Shown here piece by piece: positions 9,116 to 16,697 of a stretch of DNA of 64,000 bases (its first letter is position 1; the number at the start of each line of letters is the position of its first letter). The stretch is from contig NZ_CP149925.1 in assembly GCF_038087665.1 (NCBI RefSeq), forward strand, positions 620,001 through 684,000, given 5' to 3'. The translations under genes were made by a program, and so were the position numbers. The stretch is from Gallaecimonas sp. GXIMD4217. Lineage in GTDB: Bacteria > Pseudomonadota > Gammaproteobacteria > Enterobacterales > Gallaecimonadaceae. A model generated the notes under the pieces. The model saw only the letters and a list, made by a program, of their open reading frames with translations. It did no database searches and had not been told where the DNA came from.

Positions 9116-9278
9116 ATATAACTGTTGGGTCCTTGATGATTGGTTAGGCAATCGTATAAATGGGGTGAGAACCACTTTAATCATGGTGTCTCTCAGCTCG
9201 TCGGTTGGGAGGAAACTGCCCTGAGTTTTTTCAGGTGTCATCGACGCCTTCGTTTTTGAAGGTAAGCTTGCTCTTCGT
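9116..9278. other. Short non-coding gap in the island
   Basis: AT-rich spacer with a small hairpin CCTGA-GTTTTT-TCAGG near 9222-9237 and a GGTTAGGC at 9142 that resembles the 3' core of an attC. No matching RYYYAAC arm or palindrome was found around it. Confidence 0.4.
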
Positions 9279-9683
9279 ATGGCATCGCTACTGGCTATCC
9301 TCGCGTTAGTCGGCTGTTCAGTCCTCGTGCGGCTGTCGTTGGGGTATCCAATTCTTTGCCCAAGTTCGGGGCCTACCGTATTCGAGTCCAAGTGGGTGAG
9401 CGCTTATCCGGCCTACTGCAGAGGCCTCATTGTCGTAGGGCGAAACTGCATGTGGGTGAGAGTCATTCAAGATTGGGTGATCGCCCGCATGCATTTCCCG
9501 TTTAGTGTCTTCACCCTGCCCGAACTGTTTGGGCTCGGTTGGGAATTCGAAAAGAACCGGCTGATTTCCTGTTCGAAAACACCCTGGGGCGTGCGGGTTC
9601 GCTATGCGGGTACCTTCTGCGCTCGGGAGTTTGTGGTGCATGTCGGCGACAGGGATGGCTTTATCAACGCAATTGGCCCATAG
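9279..9683 (+). CDS. Hypothetical small protein in island
   Basis: A 134-residue frame starting MASLLAILALVGCS, which looks like a short signal or lipoprotein peptide (LVGC), followed by a Trp- and Cys-rich body (ESKWVSAYPAYC, NCMWVRVIQDWV) and ending DRDGFINAIGP. No family is recognised. A weak GAAGGT lies 14-19 bp upstream of the ATG. An overlapping minus-strand frame (9318-9791) is the main alternative. Coding status rests on length, the signal-like start and position in the island, so it is uncertain. Confidence 0.4.
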   Translation: MASLLAILALVGCSVLVRLSLGYPILCPSSGPTVFESKWVSAYPAYCRGLIVVGRNCMWVRVIQDWVIARMHFPFSVFTLPELFGLGWEFEKNRLISCSKTPWGVRVRYAGTFCAREFVVHVGDRDGFINAIGP

Positions 9684-9942
9684 GGGACAATTGCCGAAGG
9701 GCATGGCGCCGTATTTTCCCCAAGTCGCCATCAATGCCTCAAGGCTCACCTTCATCCTGCGATGCACTACGGGCGATCCAGGCTGTCGCACGTAATTGAG
9801 CTGGTTGTAATTTGTACGAGTGGCGGTGCCATGCTAGCGTGCCGATATCAGGGCTGTTTTTCTTCCCGGCAATGACAGATCCCCGGAGGACAGTGGCTAC
9901 GGCGTTAGGCCTCGTCCGGGCATAGAGAATCCAGGAGAACCC
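9684..9942. other. Gap upstream of VOC gene
   Basis: About 260 bp without a convincing gene. GCGTTAGGCC at 9903-9912 resembles an attC core end, but no partner arm was found within 150 bp on either strand. The last bases (AGGAGA at 9931-9936) are the ribosome-binding site of the next gene. Confidence 0.4.
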
Positions 9943-10320
9943 ATGTTCGACCACGTAAAATTCGGCGTCAGCGACTTTGCTGCAAGCAAGGCCTTCTTCC
10001 TCAAGGCCCTCGAACCGCTTGGCGTCGTTGTTTGTGGCGAGGGAGAGCCATCCTACGGTGTCGAAATGGTCCGCCAGAACGACGAAGTCTCGCTGATCCT
10101 GTTCCAAAGCGAGGAGAAGCCGGCCCATCTGCATTTGGCGTTCGTGGCCGAGGATCGCCGGCAGGTCGACGCCTTCCATCGTGCGGCGCTGGAGGCGGGC
10201 GGCAAGGATCATGGTGCGCCTGGCCTGCGCCCGCACTACCACGAGAACTACTATGCCGCCTTTGTCATAGGTCCGGATGGCCACAATATCGAAGTGGTGT
10301 GCCATAAGCCCGAGGCCTAG
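9943..10320 (+). CDS. VOC (glyoxalase/bleomycin-resistance fold) protein
   Basis: The 125-residue single-domain VOC protein starts MFDHVKFGVSDFAASKAFF and has paired beta-alpha-beta-beta-beta modules; HLHLAFVAEDRRQVDAFHRAAL and NYYAAFVIGPDGHNIEVVCH carry the usual metal-site His/Glu pattern. Substrate is unknown; relatives include lactoylglutathione lyases and antibiotic-binding proteins. A good AGGAGA lies 6 bp upstream. It is the last gene before the right boundary repeat, so it may be part of the mobile island. Confidence 0.85.
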   Translation: MFDHVKFGVSDFAASKAFFLKALEPLGVVVCGEGEPSYGVEMVRQNDEVSLILFQSEEKPAHLHLAFVAEDRRQVDAFHRAALEAGGKDHGAPGLRPHYHENYYAAFVIGPDGHNIEVVCHKPEA

Positions 10321-10360
10321 TGACTTCAGCCCTCCATGGGACGAAATACGTGCAGGGCAT

Positions 10361-10504
10361 GGTGACTTTCTTGGGCGAGCAAGAATGTCATGCCCCCCAG
10401 GGGAACTCGATGAAGGTAACCTCTTGATCCTGTTTGACTAAGAAAAAGAAGCGGACTTGGTGTTACCCATGTTGCTGAACTAATGTGTCACCCATGTCTG
10501 TGAA
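10361..10504 (+). repeat. Composite ~145-bp repeat, right island boundary
   Basis: Inverted, diverged copy of 4256-4400: hairpin GTGACTTTCTTG / CAAGAATGTCAT (10362-10391), then a linker, then an IS-end-like segment TGTTACCCATGT (10461-10472) with a second CACCCATGT (10489-10497) in direct orientation. The module order is exactly the reverse complement of the left copy. The repeated ACCCATGT motif resembles end sequences of some integrase-type IS elements, but no transposase accompanies it. Confidence 0.75.
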
Positions 10505-10565
10505 CTATCCCGCCCTATGATGGGATATGGCAGGACCTGCAATAGGCCAAGAAGGAGTTGCCACC

Positions 10566-10889
10566 ATGGAACAGGACCAGACCCTTAGCCAAGAAACCAT
10601 CGAAGCCTCAAGCCATGTCAGCGTCCAGAAGGGCGCGGTGCGGGCGGACGGCAAGCTGTGGCTGACGGCGGGCAGCCTGCACTTCGAGCCCTTCAACAAG
10701 CAGCTGGGGCTGGGGCCCTACGCCCTGGCGCGTGCCGCCATCATCCGGGCCGAGCGCTGCTGGGGCAAGGGCGGCGGGGTGCTGCCGCTGACCTCGGAAG
10801 GTATCGAGATCGAGCTGGATGACGGCAGCCGCTACCAGTTCATTGTTTCCGAGCCCGACAGCTGGCTGGCGCTCCTGGCCCGCAACTGA
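10566..10889 (+). CDS. GRAM/PH-like small protein
   Basis: The 107-residue protein starts at ATG 10566, where AAGGAG lies 8 bp upstream; a start at 10527 lacks a good site. The sequence runs as short beta strands: SVQKGAVRADGKLWLTAGSLHFEPF, then a basic/Gly-rich segment and IEIELDDGSRYQFIVSEPDSWLALL. This is the GRAM/PH-fold pattern of a modified strand with a terminal helix. Such bacterial proteins are uncharacterised. It stands alone between the island boundary and the DJ-1 gene. Confidence 0.7.
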   Translation: MEQDQTLSQETIEASSHVSVQKGAVRADGKLWLTAGSLHFEPFNKQLGLGPYALARAAIIRAERCWGKGGGVLPLTSEGIEIELDDGSRYQFIVSEPDSWLALLARN

Positions 10890-11019
10890 GCAACTGACAG
10901 GCGCCGGGCTTGGCCGCGAAGGCGCGGCACGTTAAGGCGCCTGGTTACCACCGACGATGCCTCCAGGCCGGCGTCAATACTGCCTGGTGGCCTGTCCATT
11001 CAATGCAAGGATGTAGTTG

Positions 11020-11625
11020 ATGTATCAAATAGCCATTGTCATCTTCGACGAATTCACCGACGTCGATTTCTATCTCATGCGCGACATTCTCGGTCGTGGC
11101 AAGGACGGCTGGACCGTCAGGGTTCTCGGCACCAAGCGCGAGCACAGATCCTCCCTGGGTTCTACCGTGCAGACCGACGGCCATGTCCGTGAGGTGGCCG
11201 AGGCGGACGTGGTGCTGCTGTGCAGCGGTTATCAGGGCTTGCCGGCGGCCCTGGCCGACCGGGAGTTCATGTCCGCCCTGGCGCTCGATCCGAGCCGGCA
11301 GCTGCTTGGCTCCATCTGCGCAGGCTCCTTCATTCTCCATCACCTGGGCCTGCTCGACGGGCTCAAGATGACCACCCACCCGGACGCCAAGGCGCACCTG
11401 GAGGAGCTGGGCGGCGAGGTCCTGGACCAGGCCCTGGTGGTGGAAGGCAACATCGCCACCGCCGGCGGCTGCCTGTCGACCTTCTACCTGACCGGCTGGG
11501 TGGCCGAGCGCCTGCACGGCGTCGACAAGCGCAAGGCCATCCACAGGCAGCTGTTGCCGGCCGGCCAGCAGGATGTATTCGAAGGGCTGATCACATCGTC
11601 GCTTGCCGCCGCAGCTCGCCATTGA
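11020..11625 (+). CDS. DJ-1/PfpI family protein
   Basis: The 201-residue class I glutamine-amidotransferase-fold protein starts at ATG 11020 (AAGGA upstream). It begins MYQIAIVIFDEFTDVDFYL, has the nucleophile elbow LLGSICAGSFILHHLGLL with the expected Cys near residue 104, and a late segment VEGNIATAGGCLSTFYLTGW typical of isonitrile-hydratase/PfpI relatives. Its true substrate is unknown. After its TGA the same frame stays open for 30 more codons to TAA 11716. Confidence 0.85.
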   Translation: MYQIAIVIFDEFTDVDFYLMRDILGRGKDGWTVRVLGTKREHRSSLGSTVQTDGHVREVAEADVVLLCSGYQGLPAALADREFMSALALDPSRQLLGSICAGSFILHHLGLLDGLKMTTHPDAKAHLEELGGEVLDQALVVEGNIATAGGCLSTFYLTGWVAERLHGVDKRKAIHRQLLPAGQQDVFEGLITSSLAAAARH

Positions 11626-11750
11626 GGCGTCGGGTGGCCGGCCACAGAGCTGGCGCCCGGCCTTGTCATCCTGGCCGGCTTCGGCCTGATGCGCCGCTAT
11701 TCCCACAAGCCGCTGTAACCAGAAGCGACGCAACGAAAAGGACCTTGCCC

Positions 11751-12176
11751 ATGACCGTGAACCCCTACCTGCTGGCCGGCGGCGTGCTCAGCGCCCTGGC
11801 GGCACTACTGCACCTGGGCTGCATCTGGTTCGGTGCGCCCTGGTACCGCTTCTTCGGGGCCGGGGAGAAGATGGCGACCCTAGCTGAGCAGGGCAGTTTG
11901 ACGCCGACCCTGGTCACGTCCGGCATAGCAACGGTGCTGGGGCTGTGGTCCCTGTACGCCTTCGCCGGCGCCGGGCTCATTGGCCGGCCGCCGCTGCTGC
12001 GCATCGCCCTGGTGGCCATCACCGGCGTCTATCTCGTCCGCGGCCTGGGTGGCTTCTACCTGATGACCCAGCCCATGGAGCAGGGCCAGGCCTTCTGGCT
12101 GTGGAGTTCGGCCATCTGCCTCACCTTCGGCCTGGTACATCTGGCCGGCCTGAGCCAGCAGTGGTCAAGGATCTGA
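11751..12176 (+). CDS. Hypothetical four-helix membrane protein
   Basis: The 141-residue protein starts at ATG 11751. It has four hydrophobic segments: YLLAGGVLSALAALLHLGCI, LVTSGIATVLGLWSLYAFAG, LLRIALVAITGVYLVRGLGG and FWLWSSAICLTFGLVHLAGL. Similar short proteins occur in many proteobacteria without known function. It is 125 bp downstream of the DJ-1 gene on the same strand and may share its transcript. Confidence 0.75.
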   Translation: MTVNPYLLAGGVLSALAALLHLGCIWFGAPWYRFFGAGEKMATLAEQGSLTPTLVTSGIATVLGLWSLYAFAGAGLIGRPPLLRIALVAITGVYLVRGLGGFYLMTQPMEQGQAFWLWSSAICLTFGLVHLAGLSQQWSRI

Positions 12177-12215
12177 TTGGATTGGGGATTTTGCGGCGGC
12201 TGTCTGGTTTGAGCG

Positions 12216-12235
12216 TGGCCGCCCAAGGGCGGCCA
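12216..12235. terminator. Perfect hairpin between convergent genes
   Basis: TGGCCGCCC-AA-GGGCGGCCA is a perfect 9-bp palindrome between the plus-strand gene ending at 12176 and the minus-strand channel gene ending at 12252. No T-tract follows on either strand, so termination function is only suggested by position. Confidence 0.45.
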
Positions 12236-12251
12236 TAGCTGCGCATGACCC

Positions 12252-13091
12252 TCAGCCGGCCCGCTGTGCTTGCAGCAGCGCCTTGATTTCCTTCAGCTCC
12301 TGCTCCAGGGCCTCTATCTGGGCGCGGCTGGCCGGTTCGCCGCCCTCCTGGCTTTCGCCGTGGGCCTCGGCGCGCATGGCCTCGTGCTCCTTGCCCATCA
12401 CGTCCAGCACGGTGCCCACCATCATGTTCAGGAACACGAAGGCGGTAAGGAAGATGAAGCTGAGGTAGTAGATCCAGCTGCTGGGATGCACGGCCATGGT
12501 TTCGTACATCACGTCAGTCCAGTCCTCGAAGGTGGCGATGCGGAACAGGGTCAGCATGGAGATGGACACGTTGCCCCAAAGTTCCTCGTTGATCTCGGCG
12601 AAGAGGATGCTGCCCACGGCGGCGTAGATGTAGAAGATCACGAACATCAGCAGGGCGATGTAGCCCATGCGGGGGATGGCCTTCATCAGGGCGTTAATCA
12701 GCAGCCGCAGCTCCGGCACCATGGACACCAGCCGCAGCACCCGAAATACCCGCAGCAGCCGCGCCAGCAGCACCCCAGAGCCGCCGGCGGGGACCAGGCT
12801 GCCGATGACGATGGTGGTGTCGAAGACATTCCAGCCGTTCTTGAAGAAGGCCCTGGGGCCGGAGCTTGCCAGGTAGCGGATCAGGATCTCCACCGCAAAA
12901 AACACGGTTACCGCCAGATCCATCACCATCAGGGCGGTGATGAAATTCTCCGGCAGCTTGTGGGTCTTCACTCCCACCAGCAGCGCCGACAGCAGGATCA
13001 CCGAGATGACGACGGCCTGAAAGGTCTTGCTGGAATCTATGGCCTTGAGCCTGGCCTGGAATCGGGTCACGGACAGCGACATGGCGTTCAT
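12252..13091 (-). CDS. Voltage-gated cation channel, bacterial Nav/Cav-like (one-domain)
   Basis: The 279-residue inner-membrane channel has the six-helix plan of BacNav proteins: S1-S3 (~25-100), S4 with Arg at every third position (R111, R114, R117, R120), S5, a pore loop and S6 (SFIFLTAFVFLNMMVGTVLDV). The selectivity segment is TLFRIATFEDW (181-191), where NaChBac has TLESW. The C-terminus (RAQIEALEQELKEIKALLQ) is a coiled coil as in BacNav tetramers. GGAGGA lies just upstream of ATG 13091; ATG 13082 is an alternative. Confidence 0.88.
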   Translation of the reverse strand: MNAMSLSVTRFQARLKAIDSSKTFQAVVISVILLSALLVGVKTHKLPENFITALMVMDLAVTVFFAVEILIRYLASSGPRAFFKNGWNVFDTTIVIGSLVPAGGSGVLLARLLRVFRVLRLVSMVPELRLLINALMKAIPRMGYIALLMFVIFYIYAAVGSILFAEINEELWGNVSISMLTLFRIATFEDWTDVMYETMAVHPSSWIYYLSFIFLTAFVFLNMMVGTVLDVMGKEHEAMRAEAHGESQEGGEPASRAQIEALEQELKEIKALLQAQRAG

Positions 13092-13154
13092 TTTTCCTCC
13101 TGGAACATCCGCCCGGGATAATAAGGCAAAGGGCGGCGGCGCCGCCAGCGCCGG

Positions 13155-16100
13155 TCAAGCCCGCAGGGCGGGGGCCTCCTGCTCGCGCAGCCGTTCAAGC
13201 CGTTCGAGCAACTGCCCGCCCAGCTCCTTCAGCCTGGCCCTGGGGCGCTGCTCGGTGGGGTTGGTCAGCAGGCGCTGGGCCAGTTCGTGCAGCTGTTGAT
13301 GCAGCTGGGCGGCAACCGCCAGTGCTTCCCCATCCCAGCCGGCCTCGGCCAGCCAGGCCTGGAAGCGGTGGTCGTGCTCGGCCAAGTCCGGCGGCTGCGG
13401 CTGATCGCCGTCCAGGTGGGCCTCCAGGCGCCTGAGCAGGGCCCGGTATTCCACCTGCACGAAGAGCCTGTCCTTCTCCCGGCGGCTGGGCTGCTGAGCC
13501 AGCCAGCTGGGATCCGGGTGCCACTGGGCCGCCCAGCCCGGCAGCTCGCTCGCCGGCATGGGCCTGGCGATGCCGTGGCCCTGGCCCAGCTCGCAGCCCA
13601 GCGACAGCAGTGCCCGGCCGTGGGCCAGGCTCTCCACCCCTTCGGCCACCACCTGGCGGCGAAAGGCCGAGGCCAGGCCGATGACGCCGTCCACTATGGC
13701 CAGATCTTCCGGATCCTCGAGCATGTCCCGCACGAAGCTGCGGTCGATCTTGAGCTGGTCCGCCGGCAGGTGCCGGAAGTAGGTCAGCGATGAATAGCCG
13801 GTGCCGAAGTCGTCCAGGGCGAAATGGACCCCCAGGGCCTGGCAGGCCTGCATCAGCTCGGCGGTATGGCCCATGTCCTCCAGGGCGCTGGTCTCCAGCA
13901 CCTCCAGCTCCAGGCTGCCCCTGGGCAAGCCGGGGTAACGGGCCAGCTGCGCCTTGAGGCCGTCCAGGAAGTCATCCCGCTGCAGCAACTGCGCGCCCAC
14001 GTTGACGCTGACCGGCAGGCACAATCCCCGCTGCTGCCAGGCGTGGAGCTGGGCCAGGGTCTGGCCCAGCACCCACTGGTCGATGTCGGCGCCGAGCCGG
14101 CGCTCCGCCACCAGGGGCAGGAATTCGCTGGGGGGCAGCAGGCCGCGGCTGGGGTGCTGCCAGCGCAGCAGCGCCTCGACCCCGACCAGGGCGCCGGTAC
14201 GCATGTTGACCTTGGGCTGGTAGTGCAGCACCAGCTGGCCGCCGTCCAGGGCCTGGCGGATGTCGGCCAGGCTTTCGCCCAGGGCCTTGATGGCCACGTC
14301 CTGCGCCACGTCGAAGAAGTGGTAGCGGTTCTTGCCGGCCTGCTTGGCCTGGTACATGGCCTGGTCGGCGTGGCGCACCAGCTTCTCGGTATCCACGGCG
14401 TCGGTGGGGTAGAGGGTCACGCCCAGGCTGCCCGACACCTGCATCATCTGCCCGGATACCTGCACCGGCGCCGACAGGGCCTGCAGCAGCCGGTTCAGCA
14501 CCGGCTCGCAGTCCCGGGGCTGGCCGAGGTCCGGTAGTACCGCCACGAACTCGTCGCCGCCGATCCGCGACAGCACGTCGCTGTCGCGCAGGGCCTGGCG
14601 CATCTTCCGGGACAGGGCCACCAGCATCTCGTCGCCCACGTGGTGGCCATGGCTGTCGTTGATGGCCTTGAAACCGTCCAGATCCAGGTACACCACCGCC
14701 ATGGGCCGGCCGGTGCGGTCGCTGCGGGCCACGGCCTGGCGCAGTCGCTTGGCCAGCAGCATGCGGTTGGGCAGGCCGGTCAGGGCGTCGTAGTGGGCCA
14801 CGTGCTCCAGGTGCTTCTGGTGCTCCTTGAGCAAGGTGATGTCGGTGAACAGGGCCACGTAATGGCGGGTGCGGCCGGCGTCGTCGAGCACGGCGCTGAT
14901 GGTGAGCATCTCCACGTAGAGCTCGCCGTTCTTGCGCCTGTTCCAGATCTCGCCGTGCCAGTGGCCGTGGTCGACCAGGGCGCGCCACATCTCCTTGTAG
15001 AACTGCGGCGATTGGCGGCCGGACTTGAGCATGCGGGCGTTGCGGCCCAGGGCCTCGTGACGCTGGTAGCCGGTGATGCGGGTGAAGGCGTCGTTGACGT
15101 CGATGATGGTGCCCCTGGCGTCGGCAATGATGATGCCTTCCCGGGCATGGGTGAAAACGCTGGCGGCCAGCTGCAGCCGGGCGTTGGCCAGGTGCTGCTC
15201 GGTCACGTCCACGTAGGACACCACCAGGCCGTAGCGGGGGTGATCCAGGGGCGTGGCGCTGACACTGATCCAGGCGCTGTCGTCCGGCTTGCGCACCTCC
15301 ATCAGCATGTCCCTGACCGGCTGCTGTTCGGCCAGGGCCCGGACCCCGGCCAGCTCGTGCTTGGGCATGGGGCTGCCGTCGGGGCGGTAGATGTGCCAGT
15401 CGGGATCGTCATGGCGGCGCCGCAGGTGCTCCCGGTGGCTGAGCCCCAGCATCTGTTCCGAGGCGCTGTTGCAGTCGAGGATCTGGCCGTCCCTGTCGGT
15501 GAGGAAGATCCCCACCGGCAGGATCTCGAAGATGGTGCGCAGCCGCTCCTCGCTGGCCACCAGCTCGGCCTGGGCCTGCTTGAGTTCGGTGATGTCGGTG
15601 GCCATGCCCAGGTAGCCGTGGAAACCGCCGGTATCGTCGCGGATCACGGTGATCACCAGGGACACCGGCATCTGGCGGCCATCCTTGCGCACCAAGGTCC
15701 ACTCCCGGCGCTCGGCGCCCTGGCGCAGGGGCATTTCCACGAAGGCCTGGAAGCCTTCCACCGTCTTGCCCAGGCTCTGGCTCAGCTCGGCGGCGCGCTG
15801 GGCTATCTCCTCCTCGACCATGAAGCGGCCTGGCTGCTGGCCACGGATCTCGTCGGCGCTGTAGCCGGTGAGGGCCTCGGCGCCGTGGTTGAAGGCGGTG
15901 ATGTTGCCGTCCTTGTCGGTGGCGATGATGGCCACCTCGGTGGCCGAGTCCATGATGTTGGCCAGGGTGGCGACGGCATTGTTGAGGCGATGCTGGAGCC
16001 GGCGGCGCCGTTGCCGGTCCAGCAGCAGGTAGCCTATCCAGCCGCCCTGCAGCACCAGGGCCAGGGCCAGCAGCCACAGCAGTTGCAGCCGGGACTGTTC

Positions 16101-16592
16101 CAGTTGCGCCTTCTGGTTGTCGAGCAGGATCTCCAGCCGCTGCTGGTAATGGCCCAGCTCGCCGGGACGGGGGGTGATGGCGTGGATCTGCGACAGCAGC
16201 AGGGTGCGGCCGTCGAAGTCATAGGGGCGGACATGGCTTTCCACCATGCGCACCTGGCCGTTGGCCAGGCGATGGCGGAACAGGAAATAGCTTCGCCCCT
16301 CCCGGGCGGCACGCTGCCTCTCCCGGGCCGTCTGCTCCGGGGTCAGGGTGTTGATGTCCTGGATGGTCATGGACCTGAGCTGGTCCTGGCTGTAGCCGTA
16401 GAAGCGGGCCGCGGCCGGGTTGGCGTCGGCTATGGCGCCGCTGTCCGGATCGATCAGCAGCATGACCACGTCCTGGCCATGGAAAAGCTCGTCGAAGCTC
16501 GGCCCCCTGGCCAGGGCGGAGGGCGTTGCCAGCCAGGCCGACAGCAGGCAGGGCAGCAACAGGAGGCGGAGCAGGCGATTAGGCGGCAGCAA
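13155..16592 (-). CDS. Membrane PAS-GGDEF-EAL cyclic-di-GMP sensor with C-terminal CZB-like domain
   Basis: The 1145-residue protein has a signal-like N-terminus (1-28), a periplasmic PAS-like domain (~32-140), one membrane helix (~171-191), three cytoplasmic PAS domains (~205-590), GGDEF (~595-755) and EAL (~775-1010). The cyclase signature RIGGDEF (~677-682) and I-site RDSD five residues before GGDEF are intact, and the EAL side has EALLRW and DDFGTGYSS, so both activities are possible. The tail (~1040-1145) with EHDHRFQAWL and LHQQLHELAQRLL resembles a CZB zinc-sensing domain with His in place of Cys. The start codon is probably TTG. Confidence 0.9.
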   Translation of the reverse strand: MLPPNRLLRLLLLPCLLSAWLATPSALARGPSFDELFHGQDVVMLLIDPDSGAIADANPAAARFYGYSQDQLRSMTIQDINTLTPEQTARERQRAAREGRSYFLFRHRLANGQVRMVESHVRPYDFDGRTLLLSQIHAITPRPGELGHYQQRLEILLDNQKAQLEQSRLQLLWLLALALVLQGGWIGYLLLDRQRRRRLQHRLNNAVATLANIMDSATEVAIIATDKDGNITAFNHGAEALTGYSADEIRGQQPGRFMVEEEIAQRAAELSQSLGKTVEGFQAFVEMPLRQGAERREWTLVRKDGRQMPVSLVITVIRDDTGGFHGYLGMATDITELKQAQAELVASEERLRTIFEILPVGIFLTDRDGQILDCNSASEQMLGLSHREHLRRRHDDPDWHIYRPDGSPMPKHELAGVRALAEQQPVRDMLMEVRKPDDSAWISVSATPLDHPRYGLVVSYVDVTEQHLANARLQLAASVFTHAREGIIIADARGTIIDVNDAFTRITGYQRHEALGRNARMLKSGRQSPQFYKEMWRALVDHGHWHGEIWNRRKNGELYVEMLTISAVLDDAGRTRHYVALFTDITLLKEHQKHLEHVAHYDALTGLPNRMLLAKRLRQAVARSDRTGRPMAVVYLDLDGFKAINDSHGHHVGDEMLVALSRKMRQALRDSDVLSRIGGDEFVAVLPDLGQPRDCEPVLNRLLQALSAPVQVSGQMMQVSGSLGVTLYPTDAVDTEKLVRHADQAMYQAKQAGKNRYHFFDVAQDVAIKALGESLADIRQALDGGQLVLHYQPKVNMRTGALVGVEALLRWQHPSRGLLPPSEFLPLVAERRLGADIDQWVLGQTLAQLHAWQQRGLCLPVSVNVGAQLLQRDDFLDGLKAQLARYPGLPRGSLELEVLETSALEDMGHTAELMQACQALGVHFALDDFGTGYSSLTYFRHLPADQLKIDRSFVRDMLEDPEDLAIVDGVIGLASAFRRQVVAEGVESLAHGRALLSLGCELGQGHGIARPMPASELPGWAAQWHPDPSWLAQQPSRREKDRLFVQVEYRALLRRLEAHLDGDQPQPPDLAEHDHRFQAWLAEAGWDGEALAVAAQLHQQLHELAQRLLTNPTEQRPRARLKELGGQLLERLERLREQEAPALRA

Positions 16593-16697
16593 AACTAGGC
16601 TTTTTTATTGGTTTTGTTATTTGATATGCCTTTTTACCTTATTGGCCACTTTGCGTCCAGCTGGCACTGGCACGCCCGTGCGCAAGGTCAAGGTGGC

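Noticed and set aside
9142-9149. GGTTAGGC as a possible attC 3' end for the cassette gene 8702-9115
   Set aside because: No RYYYAAC partner arm and no palindrome within 150 bp; likely chance.
9318-9791. A 157-codon minus-strand frame opposite the island ORF 9279-9683
   Set aside because: No signal or domain, no good ribosome site; kept only as an alternative to the plus-strand ORF.
9903-9912. GCGTTAGGCC as a possible attC end before the VOC gene
   Set aside because: No matching opposite arm on either strand in the preceding or following 150 bp.
14640-16598. A 652-codon plus-strand frame opposite the PAS-GGDEF-EAL gene
   Set aside because: Same shadow pattern; no domain, and the opposite strand carries conserved catalytic motifs.
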